From positions 62,001 to 126,000 of the forward strand of contig NZ_JACJRQ010000011.1 in assembly GCF_014697355.1 (NCBI RefSeq): a stretch of DNA of 64,000 nucleotides. The letters run 5' to 3'. The stretch's first letter is position 1. Each line of letters starts with the position of its first letter. The translations under genes and the position numbers were made by a program. The stretch is from Nostoc calcicola FACHB-3891 (lineage in GTDB: Bacteria; Cyanobacteriota; Cyanobacteriia; Cyanobacteriales; Nostocaceae). This document shows positions 42,946 to 50,898 of the stretch, in pieces. The notes beneath the pieces are model-generated. The model was not told the DNA's origin and did not search any database. It was given only the letters and a program-made list of their open reading frames with translations.

Positions 42946-43734
42946 TTACATTTGATCCAATTGTTTGCGTAGGGAATCCAACTCGGCATCAACCACATCA
43001 TTAGACTTAGGAGCAGTGGTTTGTTGTTGGGGTGGCTGTTGGGGCGGTAGTTGGGGTTGACTTACCGGAGTGGCGGGTGGTAGCATTTGGGCTTTCAAAG
43101 CTGCCAATTCATCATCAACATCGCTACCAGATTCCAACCGAGCAAATTGGGTTTCTAAATCTGCTCCTGCCAACTCTCCTGCTGATTGGGCACGGGCTTC
43201 TTGCATCAAGACTTTTTCTTCCATCCGCTCGAAGGCAGACATTGCACTGCTGGTATTCATCCCACTGACCATGCTTTGGAGTTGCTCTTGGGCTTTGGCG
43301 GTGGTGATCCGAGCTTTGAGCATTTCTTTCTTGGTCTTGGCCTCAGAAATTTTGCTTTCTAGCTGGATTAAATTGCGCTTGAGGGTTTCAACTTGAGTAG
43401 TTTGTGTATCTAAACTAGCCTTAAGGGCTGCGCTGGTATCAGTATAAGTCTTCTTGCGCTCAAGGGCTTGTCGTGCTAAGTTTTCATCACCTTTTTGCAG
43501 AGCCAGTTGGGCATTGCGTTGCCACTTATTGATTTCATTTTGGGCATCGGTGTACTGTTTCTCGCTACGTTTTTGGGCGGCGATCGCCTGGGCTACTCCC
43601 TGACGCAGTTGAACCAAGTCTTCCTGCATTTCCAGGATGGCTTGCTCTAGCATTTTTTCGGGGTCTTCAGCCTTGTTAACTAGGTCATTTAGGTTAGAAC
43701 TAACAACTCGTTTAATGCGATCGAATAATCCCAT
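42946..43734 (-). CDS. vipp1: VIPP1/IM30 membrane-remodelling protein
   Basis: This 262-residue protein is a PspA/ESCRT-III-like coiled-coil protein (MGLFDRIKRVVSSNLNDLVN at the N-terminus, then long helices to about residue 215). After a Pro/Gln-rich linker (PQLPPQQPPQQQ) it has an extra C-terminal helix, VVDAELDSLRKQLDQM, the hallmark that separates VIPP1 from PspA. VIPP1 forms rings and rods on the inner and thylakoid membranes and is needed for thylakoid upkeep. A paralogue without this tail lies 163 bp upstream on the same strand. Confidence 0.93.
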   Translation of the reverse strand: MGLFDRIKRVVSSNLNDLVNKAEDPEKMLEQAILEMQEDLVQLRQGVAQAIAAQKRSEKQYTDAQNEINKWQRNAQLALQKGDENLARQALERKKTYTDTSAALKASLDTQTTQVETLKRNLIQLESKISEAKTKKEMLKARITTAKAQEQLQSMVSGMNTSSAMSAFERMEEKVLMQEARAQSAGELAGADLETQFARLESGSDVDDELAALKAQMLPPATPVSQPQLPPQQPPQQQTTAPKSNDVVDAELDSLRKQLDQM

Positions 43735-43897
43735 AACTTTGTTTTTCCTTCTTTTGGTTTACGCTCTTTGTTGGACAGTTAGCTTTTTTACTTTTTAATA
43801 GCTACCTATTTCAATGTAATCTTTCCGGTTTGGATCGGTACCTCCCAACAACTCTTAATTGTTAAGATATCTCGAAGCTGCGGCAATTCACCAAACT

Positions 43898-44653
43898 TTA
43901 AGAGTCTTGTGTTTTGGGTAGCTGCTGTTGGGGAGGCTGTTGTGTTTTCTGGTTGTCTTCCATGAGGCGATTGTTGGGCTGTGTGTTTTCTGCCTCATTT
44001 AAAACCTGCACCTTCATCGCTGCCAATTCGGCATCCACATCATTAGTAGATTCCAACGACGCAAATTGTGTTTCCAAGTCATCGCTGCTAAGTTGAGCGA
44101 TCGCTTCTGATTTGGCCTCAATCTGCAAAACTTTTTCTTCCATCCGCTCAAATGCGTTGAGGCTGCTAGTGGCAGAAGCTCCATCGAGCATTTCTTGCAA
44201 GCGATAAGAGGCTTCAGCAGAACGGGCGCGAGCAATATACATATCTTTTTTAGTCTTCGCCTCGGCAATTTTTGACTCTAGCGATCGCATGTCCTTTTTT
44301 AGCCTAGCTACTATCTCATTTTGTTGTTCTATCTGGTTGGAGAGGGCTTTTGTGGTTTCTTTATAAGCTTGGCGTTTAGTCAAAGCTTCCCGTGCTAACA
44401 CTTCATTGCCTTGTCCCAGTGCCAATTGGGCGCGGCGATACCATTCTTCGGCTTGAGACTCGGCGGCGGCGGCTTGTCGTTGGGTGCGTTTTTGGGTAGC
44501 GATCGCTTGTGCCACACCCTGCCGTAACCGCACTAGATTTTCCTGCATTTCCATCACAGTTTGCTCCAGAATCTTTTCTGGATCTTCTGCACTGCCGATC
44601 AAACTATTGAGGTTAGCGCGAATCACCCGCAGGATACGCTTGATTAACTCCAT
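43898..44653 (-). CDS. pspA: PspA-family phage-shock protein
   Basis: This 251-residue paralogue of VIPP1 shares the N-terminal amphipathic helix and the long coiled-coil core (EDPEKILEQTVMEMQENLVR, MYIARARSAEASYRLQEML). The C-terminal end differs: it is a Gln-rich tail (NNRLMEDNQKTQQPPQQQ) without the VIPP1 helix. PspA binds stressed membranes to limit proton leak. Its gene lies just upstream of vipp1 on the same strand with a 163-bp gap, a tandem pair common in cyanobacteria. The other phage-shock genes (pspB, pspC, pspF) are absent here. Confidence 0.9.
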   Translation of the reverse strand: MELIKRILRVIRANLNSLIGSAEDPEKILEQTVMEMQENLVRLRQGVAQAIATQKRTQRQAAAAESQAEEWYRRAQLALGQGNEVLAREALTKRQAYKETTKALSNQIEQQNEIVARLKKDMRSLESKIAEAKTKKDMYIARARSAEASYRLQEMLDGASATSSLNAFERMEEKVLQIEAKSEAIAQLSSDDLETQFASLESTNDVDAELAAMKVQVLNEAENTQPNNRLMEDNQKTQQPPQQQLPKTQDS

Positions 44654-44856
44654 GTCTGCCCTCCATAAAAATAGGGAGTAGGGAGTAGGGAGTGGGGAAT
44701 GGAGGTGGCGATCGCCGCCAGTTAGACGCTCCTAAGTATAATAATTTTTGTAGTAGCGTACTAAACAACCAAAATTTTATCTCTACTATTCCCGACTCCC
44801 GACTCCCTACTCCCCACTTAGCACTGTTATCTCATGGTATCGTAGATTTTTGCGAC
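44654..44856. repeat. GGGAGTA and CCCGACT arrays between pspA and SPOR-like gene
   Basis: AGGGAGTAGGGAGTAGGGAG (44668-44690) is matched by CTCCCGACTCCCGACTCC-type units (44790-44815), giving a hairpin-capable pair over the 200-bp gap. Such pairs recur at 46288-46320 and 46436-46462. Confidence 0.65.
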
Positions 44857-46206
44857 TCATGGCTGCTGAACTCGTGCTTTAATTCCTCTTGTTTGTAGTA
44901 ATTGCATGTGTCTTTGTACTTGCTCTTTAGTCTTAAAAGCACCCAGAAAAATCAATTGTTTGTCAGATGATAAATAAGCATCGGGAACTACTTGCCTTGC
45001 TGAAGCTAAAGCACGGTCTTGATTGTCTATCACTACGTGGTATAGCCCATCTGTAGATGGTTTGATTTGTGCATTTGGCTGAGGTGAGGTTTTTGGCTTT
45101 GGAGTCGGGGATAAATTCGCAAGAGGTAAGGGCTTTGGCGTCGCTAAAGGTGCTATGGCGATCGGATTTGTGGGTCTTAGGGGTGCGATCGGGTTAGGCA
45201 ATGGGGCTTGAGGATTTGCCGGGTTTTGGGGAACAACTGGATTCCTTACAACTGGAGTTATTGGTTGGACTTTGGGTTTTAAGCCAACTACATCATTGGG
45301 ATCTTTGACCTCAGGAAACTCTTCGGCAGCGAGATTGGGATACTTGGGTATAGATGTGCTTGGTGGCTGGATCTGAGATTGGACATTACTTGCAACTTCC
45401 TGAGTATTTTCTGGTGCAGCAGAGGAGTTGTTATTAAACAACTTGGCTAAATTCCACTGGGGCAAGCTTTTAGGATTGAAAACTACATAACCCAAAGTCA
45501 GACTTGCTACCAACAGCAGCAACATCGAGCCGATACCCAAGGGTGATAGCAGACTGTCACTATAATTACTTGGCTTTTTAGTTTGTGGCTGTTCTTCTGT
45601 AAGACTTCGCAACAGTGCTTCACTAGATTCCAAATAGTCGTCTGGCTGCTTCGGTCCATCATCCGGCTGCACAAGATTTTCGCCTTTAGTATCTTTTACG
45701 ACTGCTGGTACAATGCTGCTACTAAAGTTAGGCGGCGGTGGTGGAAGTTGAGTTTGTCTTTTAGCAGAATCCAAGTTAGGCGGGACATTAAGATTACTCA
45801 CTTCCTCAGTGTTTACCGTTACTGTTTCTGAGTTCACCTGAGGATTTACGGGTACAGATATCGGTGGTTCCTCAATTTTTACAACAGATGGTGCTGGAGT
45901 TACCTGAGGATTCACGGGTACAGATAGAGGCGGTGGTGGTGGGAGATTGATTTTAGTTTCCGCTAGGGATGGCGCAGCTATACCCGATGCTGTAGAAACG
46001 GCAGTGAACTGCTGAGTTTGAGTGTTGATGTAACTCCCGACACGGGGCTGGTTCGAGGACACCGAACCAGTTCGGGTGCGTCGGTATCGAGCTAACTCTC
46101 GATCTAGTGGCACCTCTAAACTCGCCAGTGCTGCCGCCAGTGCTGGTTTCAAGCCAGGTGTTTTAGACGATTGAGTACCGGAATCATTCGGGGAGTTTTG
46201 AGTCAT
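44857..46206 (-). CDS. Proline-rich single-pass membrane protein with SPOR-like C-terminus
   Basis: This 449-residue protein has a Pro/Thr/Ser-rich N-terminal region, one membrane helix (about residues 222-245, GIGSMLLLLVASLTLGYVVF), a second Pro-rich stretch and a C-terminal domain of about 70 residues. That domain (YHVVIDNQDRALASARQVVP, then QLIFLGAFKTKEQVQRHMQL) resembles SPOR domains, which bind denuded peptidoglycan glycans at division sites. The layout N-in, helix, long Pro-rich spacer, SPOR domain is like FtsN/DamX proteins in general form. The call on the SPOR fold is by pattern only. Upstream of it lies the divergent dciA gene. Confidence 0.7.
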   Translation of the reverse strand: MTQNSPNDSGTQSSKTPGLKPALAAALASLEVPLDRELARYRRTRTGSVSSNQPRVGSYINTQTQQFTAVSTASGIAAPSLAETKINLPPPPPLSVPVNPQVTPAPSVVKIEEPPISVPVNPQVNSETVTVNTEEVSNLNVPPNLDSAKRQTQLPPPPPNFSSSIVPAVVKDTKGENLVQPDDGPKQPDDYLESSEALLRSLTEEQPQTKKPSNYSDSLLSPLGIGSMLLLLVASLTLGYVVFNPKSLPQWNLAKLFNNNSSAAPENTQEVASNVQSQIQPPSTSIPKYPNLAAEEFPEVKDPNDVVGLKPKVQPITPVVRNPVVPQNPANPQAPLPNPIAPLRPTNPIAIAPLATPKPLPLANLSPTPKPKTSPQPNAQIKPSTDGLYHVVIDNQDRALASARQVVPDAYLSSDKQLIFLGAFKTKEQVQRHMQLLQTRGIKARVQQP

Positions 46207-46473
46207 TACCTCTACACCTCAAAGGTAGATTGCTGGAATTAACTTTAGACATATTTGTGCCAATATTAGCGAAAATTACTTAGAAAGTGGGGAGTGGGGA
46301 GTGGGGAGTAGAAAAGACGATTTTTAGACTTTGTTGTGAAGCATAGTTCATGGAGGTCTATCTTGAGAATAGGAAATGGGGTGGGGAGAGAAAACTCCTA
46401 ATTCCTGTAGAGACGCGATTAATCGCGTCTCTACTCTCCACTCCCGACTCCCGACTCCCCACTTTGATTAATC
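46207..46473. repeat. Divergent gap with repeats and a 28-bp palindrome
   Basis: GGGGAGTGGGGAGTGGGGAG at 46288 pairs with CACTCCCGACTCCCGACTCC at about 46438. Between them, 46407-46434 is a perfect 28-bp palindrome with the arm GTAGAGACGCGATT. No gene is seen. Confidence 0.75.
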
Positions 46474-47016
46474 ATGTCGTTGAAATCAGTTAATGATATT
46501 TTAGGCATTCTAGAAAAGCAGGCTAAATGGCAGGAGCAACCATTTCAACGCTTGACCAAGTGTTGGCCAGAGGTTGTTGGTTCTGTGGTTGCTGCACATA
46601 CTCGACCATTGTCGATTCAGCGTGATGTTTTGTGGGTAGCAACTTCGAGTGCAGCTTGGGCGCAAAACTTGACTTTTGGTCGCACGTCTCTACTTTTAAA
46701 GTTGAATAAAAAGCTGCCAACGCCTTTGGTTGATATTCGCTTCTCGACTGCTGGTTGGCAGCATTCAGCTGTGGAGAAAAAACAGCAACAAACAATTTTG
46801 TCCCATGAGCATCCCAGTTACGTTGGCGATCGCCTTAGCCGCCCTGACAGTACACCCACTATTCAAGATCCGAATGCTGCTTTTGGGCATTGGACTAAGA
46901 TCGTGCAAGCGCGATCGCATGGCTTACCCCTTTGTCCCCAATGTCAATCCCCCACTCCACCCGGCGAACTCCAGCGCTGGGCAGTCTGTTCTGTCTGTGC
47001 TGCTAAGCAATTTTGA
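46474..47016 (+). CDS. dciA: DciA-family (DUF721) replicative helicase loader with zinc ribbon
   Basis: This 180-residue protein has the DciA domain in its first 90 residues (WPEVVGSVVAAHTRPLSIQR, then DVLWVATSSAAWAQNL). DciA proteins bind DnaB helicase and promote its loading where DnaC or DnaI is absent, as in cyanobacteria. A linker follows, and the C-terminus has a zinc ribbon-like motif, CPQC with CSVC (residues about 153-176), an addition seen in cyanobacterial members. It is divergent from the SPOR-like gene. Start ATG at 46474; the ribosome site is weak. Confidence 0.85.
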   Translation: MSLKSVNDILGILEKQAKWQEQPFQRLTKCWPEVVGSVVAAHTRPLSIQRDVLWVATSSAAWAQNLTFGRTSLLLKLNKKLPTPLVDIRFSTAGWQHSAVEKKQQQTILSHEHPSYVGDRLSRPDSTPTIQDPNAAFGHWTKIVQARSHGLPLCPQCQSPTPPGELQRWAVCSVCAAKQF

Positions 47017-47528
47017 AGCCAGTCAATCCTGACTACTAAGTTGAGGAGCTTCGTGTAGAGGTGTGGAGAAATTAAATTTCTCCGCACAATTACAGACAGA
47101 GCAACTAAATTTATTTAAGAAAAAAATATCCTTAAGTAACTTGCTGCAACCACACACAAGAGTTCTAATTCTTGAGAAAAAATATATTTTACTGCTAGAA
47201 TATGCCGAGTGTGATAGAAAAGCAGACTATTTATCTCTAATTATCTGCCTCAAGCTATCCTTAAGGAAGAAGTTAAAACATTCAATAAATCAAAATCTTT
47301 ACTTTTAATCTTGATCCCTAATAAGTTTTAGCCAAAATCTATAGGTATCCACTCTAAAGATCATTGAAAAATATAACAAGAATATAAAAATATCCTAAAA
47401 TTTATTTTTTCGTCGGGATCGCTGAAACCTAGAGCAAATAATGACTTTTTGGCTTTCCTCCCTCTTTATATATAGAAGCAAAATATAAGGGTGAAATTCA
47501 GCCGAAACGGCACTAACGATGAACCCAA
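47017..47528. other. Intergenic region without supported gene
   Basis: An 81-codon frame at 47063-47308 exists but has no family resemblance, no good ribosome site, and an AT-driven composition, so I do not accept it. I see no clear repeats here. The promoter of the gene at 47529 must lie in its end. Confidence 0.5.
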
Positions 47529-47843
47529 ATGAAACCTATTAAATTTTTAGCATCTGCCTGTAGATATTGCCGTCATTACCAGCCAGAGGGTCGCCGTGGC
47601 GGAATGTGTCAGCAATTGGGAGCGCCAGTTCAAGCAAGCTGGAAGGCTTGCTCTTTGGCGATCCCACCTTTTGCACCTTCTTGGGAAACTTTGGAAGATG
47701 CTTGGGGTTTGCCAGATGCAAAACCAGTTTTAACTTCTTGTCAATCCCTAGTTTCAGATTTAGACAATGCTGCTCTTGCTCTTGTAGAGGAAACAACTGT
47801 CTCTACTTCCCAAGAGGCTAAGACTAAAACTGTACTTATTTAG
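47529..47843 (+). CDS. Conserved cysteine-rich cyanobacterial protein
   Basis: This 104-residue protein has a Cys pattern, C11-x2-C14 and later C27 and C42, in ACRYCRHYQPEGRRGGMCQQ and WKACSLAIPPF, and one more Cys near residue 71. Four of these could bind a zinc ion or iron-sulfur cluster. The tail is acidic. Close relatives occur across cyanobacteria as far as I recall, but I do not know a function. It ends 90 bp before a strong bidirectional hairpin. An ATG at 47529 follows ATGAACCCAA; a start at 47520 is out of frame. Confidence 0.75.
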   Translation: MKPIKFLASACRYCRHYQPEGRRGGMCQQLGAPVQASWKACSLAIPPFAPSWETLEDAWGLPDAKPVLTSCQSLVSDLDNAALALVEETTVSTSQEAKTKTVLI

Positions 47844-47933
47844 TCACTCATTATTACTGAACTGAGTTCGTAGTCTGCTTAAAATAAGATTTGTTTTTAA
47901 GATTTTTAGTGCTGTAAACGTTGACATCTACAG

Positions 47934-47964
47934 AAATCGCACCCTTTAGGAAGGTGCGATTTTT
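47934..47964. terminator. Bidirectional intrinsic terminator
   Basis: The arms AAATCGCACC (47934-47943) and GGTGCGATTT (47953-47962) enclose a 9-nt loop and have an A run before and a T run after. It sits between the convergent Cys-rich gene and menB. Confidence 0.85.
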
Positions 47965-47970
47965 GCAATT

Positions 47971-48804
47971 TTAGGGTAACCAAGGAAAAGAGCGAAAATC
48001 TGGTGGGCGTTTTTCGAGGAACGCTTGTTTGCCCTCAGACCCTTCTTCTGTCATGTAATACAGTAGGGTGGCATTGCCAGCGAGTTCTTGTAAACCAGCT
48101 TGTCCATCACAGTCAGCGTTGAATGCTGCTTTGAGACACCGAATGGCGATCGGACTTTTTTCTAAAATCTCTTGCGCCCATTGAACACCTTCGGCTTCTA
48201 GTTGTTCGACTGGGACGATGCAATTAATTAAGCCCATTTCTAGGGCTTGTTGGGCATCATATTGACGGCAGAGAAACCAAATTTCGCGGGCTTTTTTTTG
48301 CCCCACAACGCGGGCGAGATAGCTAGCGCCAAAACCACCATCAAAACTGCCGACTTTCGGCCCAGTCTGTCCGAAAATGGCGTTATCAGCAGCGATGGTG
48401 AGGTCACAAATCAGGTGTAGGACATGTCCGCCACCGATCGCATATCCCGCTACCAAAGCAATCACTACTTTCGGCATGGAACGAATCAAGCGTTGCAAAT
48501 CCAGCACATTCAACCGGGGGATGCCAGTATCATCCACATAACCAGCATGTCCCCGCACGCTTTGGTCCCCACCAGCACAGAAGGCATATTTACCATCAGT
48601 GTGTGGTCCGTAACCAGTAAATAGAACAACACCAATAGTAGTATCTTCACGAGCATCACAGAAAGCATCGTAAAGTTCAAACACAGTCTTGGGGCGGAAA
48701 GCATTGCGTTTGTGGGGGCGGTTGATGGTGATTTTCGCAATGCCATCGGTTTTTTGATACAGGATATCTTCGTAGGATTTGGCAGTTTGCCAGTTAATTT
48801 GCAT
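47971..48804 (-). CDS. menB: 1,4-Dihydroxy-2-naphthoyl-CoA synthase MenB
   Basis: This 277-residue crotonase-fold enzyme cyclises o-succinylbenzoyl-CoA in the synthesis of phylloquinone, the quinone of photosystem I. Family motifs include [31 protein letters not shown] (oxyanion hole and CoA site), [20 protein letters not shown] and the C-terminal [12 protein letters not shown] typical of MenB. The length matches the family. menD lies 2.1 kb upstream on the same strand, with two nuclease genes on the opposite strand in between. Confidence 0.95.
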   Translation of the reverse strand: MQINWQTAKSYEDILYQKTDGIAKITINRPHKRNAFRPKTVFELYDAFCDAREDTTIGVVLFTGYGPHTDGKYAFCAGGDQSVRGHAGYVDDTGIPRLNVLDLQRLIRSMPKVVIALVAGYAIGGGHVLHLICDLTIAADNAIFGQTGPKVGSFDGGFGASYLARVVGQKKAREIWFLCRQYDAQQALEMGLINCIVPVEQLEAEGVQWAQEILEKSPIAIRCLKAAFNADCDGQAGLQELAGNATLLYYMTEEGSEGKQAFLEKRPPDFRSFPWLP

Positions 48805-48943
48805 TGGTATGGAGTGCGCTGTTGCTTAGAGAATTTTATCGCGGACGTGGGGGGTTGCGATACCTGCGGTGGGCTACGCCTACGCTAAGATTGGTGTCTC
48901 AAGCTTTACAATCTGGTAATTGTCTGGATGTTGAGGAATAAAA

Positions 48944-49768
48944 ATGCGGCGCGACTCCATTTTCTACAAATTATTTAAGCAATTTCCGGGTTTGCTATTT
49001 GAATTAGTAGATGAACCACCTCCAGAAGCAGAAAACTACCAATTTGAATCAGTTGAAGTCAAAGAAACGGCGTTTCGGATTGATGGAGTATTTTTACCTC
49101 CGGCGAATGCAGTTTCCAAAACCGTCTTTTTTGCAGAAGTGCAGTTTCAGAAGGACGAAGACTTATATCACCGCTTCTTTAGCGAATTGTTTTTGTTTCT
49201 CTATCGCCACTCAATTCGTTACGATGACTGGTTTGGAGTGGTGATTTTTCCTTCTCGCAGTCTGGAACCATCAAATTTAATGATTCATCGCGCCTTGTTG
49301 GAAAGTGGACAAGTCAGGCGGGTTTATCTCGATGAGTTGGGGGATTTGCGACAACAACCTTTGGGATTGGGTTTGATGTTGCTGACAAATGTTACTGCTG
49401 AAGCAGAAGCAGTGGAAGGGGCGCGGTTTTTGCTGGAACAAGCACGGCAGCAATCGGAGCAAGCGATAATTGATTTAGTGACGACGATTATCGTCTACAA
49501 ATTTTCTAACCTTAGTCGAGAGGAGATTGAAGAGATGTTAGGACTGAATTTAGAAGAACCACGGGCTATCCGCGAAGCCAAGGAAGAAGGAGAAAGAGCG
49601 ATCGTTTTACGACAATTAAATCGGCGCGTGGGTAATATTCCTGATACGCTTGTGTCCCAGATTCAAGAGTTATCGGTGGAACAGTTGGAAGCTTTAGGTG
49701 ATGCTTTGTTGGATTTTTCTACTCTTACTGATTTGGAAGGGTGGTTACAAGGTGGAGTCAGAGGGTAA
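48944..49768 (+). CDS. Rpn-family putative nuclease (DUF2887/DUF4351)
   Basis: This 274-residue protein starts MRRDSIFYKLFKQFPGLLFE, the signature of the cyanobacterial Rpn/DUF2887 family. Its PD-(D/E)XK-like core is Asp47 in RIDGVF and Glu65-Val-Gln67 in FFAEVQF. The C-terminal part, from about residue 215 (AIVLRQLNRRVGNIPDTLVS), is a DUF4351 domain ending with LSVEQLEALGDALLDF. Rpn relatives promote recombination through DNA cleavage and are often mobile. The copy seems intact. A repeat of GAGGCGCA units and a broken copy of its C-terminal domain follow directly. Confidence 0.85.
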   Translation: MRRDSIFYKLFKQFPGLLFELVDEPPPEAENYQFESVEVKETAFRIDGVFLPPANAVSKTVFFAEVQFQKDEDLYHRFFSELFLFLYRHSIRYDDWFGVVIFPSRSLEPSNLMIHRALLESGQVRRVYLDELGDLRQQPLGLGLMLLTNVTAEAEAVEGARFLLEQARQQSEQAIIDLVTTIIVYKFSNLSREEIEEMLGLNLEEPRAIREAKEEGERAIVLRQLNRRVGNIPDTLVSQIQELSVEQLEALGDALLDFSTLTDLEGWLQGGVRG

Positions 49769-49773
49769 ATCTC

Positions 49774-49802
49774 ACGCAGAGGCGCAGAGGCGCAGAGAGG
49801 AA
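49774..49802. repeat. Short tandem repeat (GAGGCGCA)
   Basis: Three GAGGCGCA units begin 6 bp after the Rpn stop codon, the same family as 791-822 and 15511-15541. Confidence 0.7.
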
Positions 49803-49881
49803 AGGCGATCGCATTCTGTAAAATAATTATGGCTACAAGTAAAGGTTTCCGCAGTGAAGAAGCATTTGCAGACACGCGGGT

Positions 49882-50004
49882 ATATCAGAAGCGGTGGAAG
49901 AAGGAGTGCGATCGCTCGTCCTCCGACTGGTAAAACGACTATTTGGTGAAATTGCTGAGGAACTTTTAGCCAAAATTTAGATATTATCACTGGAACAAAA
50001 GTGA
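49882..50004 (+). pseudogene. DUF4351 C-terminal fragment
   Basis: The frame reads ISEAVEEGVRSLVLRLVKRL, then FGEIAEELLAKI, a stop, and ILSLEQK. It parallels the end of the preceding Rpn protein (EEGERAIVLRQLNRRVG and ELSVEQ). It is a short broken piece of a second DUF4351 gene, not a separate gene. Confidence 0.65.
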
Positions 50005-50026
50005 AAATATAACCTACAGGAACTAA

Positions 50027-50758
50027 ATGGTATTTCCATTTAAAGTTGGGCATAAGTACACTAGACGTGATGTGTATCGGGTTATCGGCATTTCTGAAGA
50101 TACCCACGGGGGAAACTGGGATACAGGATATGCATCTCATGGCAATGATTGGTTTATCTTCTGCAATGTAGGAACATCAGGACGAACAGGCCATGACTAC
50201 GCTAATCAATGGTTTGCGAACAGATTGGAATGGTATGGAAAGACAAATTCGCAGTTGCACCACCCATCAATCCAGTCCATTTTGAGTATAAATAACAATA
50301 CTTATATCTTTTGGCGGGAAGAAAATTTGCAACCCTTCGTCTTTGCTGGAATTGGAAATGTGGAAAAAGTTGAAAATACTATTCCTGTCAAAATTGTTTG
50401 GGCGTTTGAGACAGGAATATTTCCAGATGAAATCTACTCAGTCACAGCGCTGAATGAAGGAGCAGTATGTCAAGTATTAGTCAACGCTTATGAACGAAAC
50501 CCAGTAGCGCGGAAAAAGTGTATTGAATACTACGGTACGAGTTGCTACGTCTGTGACTTCAATTTCTATAAAGTGTTCGGCGAACGAGGGGAAGGTTTTA
50601 TTCATATTCACCACCTTCATTCACTTTCCAAGATAGGTCAAGAATACGAAGTTGATCCTATCAGAGATTTGCGTCCTGTGTGTCCAAATTGTCATGCAAT
50701 GATTCATCGGCACTCTCCACAACTTACTATTGAAGAAGTGAAAGCTTTACTTATATAG
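50027..50758 (+). CDS. HNH endonuclease with DUF3427-like N-terminal domain
   Basis: This 243-residue protein has an N-terminal domain (about residues 1-125, F-x-VGHKYTRRDVYRVIG and RLEWYGK, FWREENLQPFVFAG) of the type found beside nucleases and helicases as DUF3427. The C-terminal HNH nuclease (about 160-230) has zinc ligands C173-x2-C176 and C219-x2-C222, and the catalytic region HIHHLHSL with HAMIHRH. The layout resembles stand-alone McrA-like restriction enzymes, which cut modified or foreign DNA. A methyltransferase partner is absent, which would fit modification-dependent cleavage. That is an inference from domain layout. Confidence 0.85.
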   Translation: MVFPFKVGHKYTRRDVYRVIGISEDTHGGNWDTGYASHGNDWFIFCNVGTSGRTGHDYANQWFANRLEWYGKTNSQLHHPSIQSILSINNNTYIFWREENLQPFVFAGIGNVEKVENTIPVKIVWAFETGIFPDEIYSVTALNEGAVCQVLVNAYERNPVARKKCIEYYGTSCYVCDFNFYKVFGERGEGFIHIHHLHSLSKIGQEYEVDPIRDLRPVCPNCHAMIHRHSPQLTIEEVKALLI

Positions 50759-50898
50759 ATGAAGGCGCTGAAACCGCTAGACCATAGATCCTTATTTTTA
50801 TGACTATTGATATTAGTAGGTAAATCTATTTAATACCACAAGTGCTTCACATAAGCACTATATTTTATATCGTTATTCAGTAACACCTAACAGAAGAG

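Noticed and set aside
47063..47308. 81-codon plus-strand frame
   Set aside because: AT-driven Leu/Lys-rich composition, no good ribosome site and no recognisable family. It might be real, but I cannot support it.
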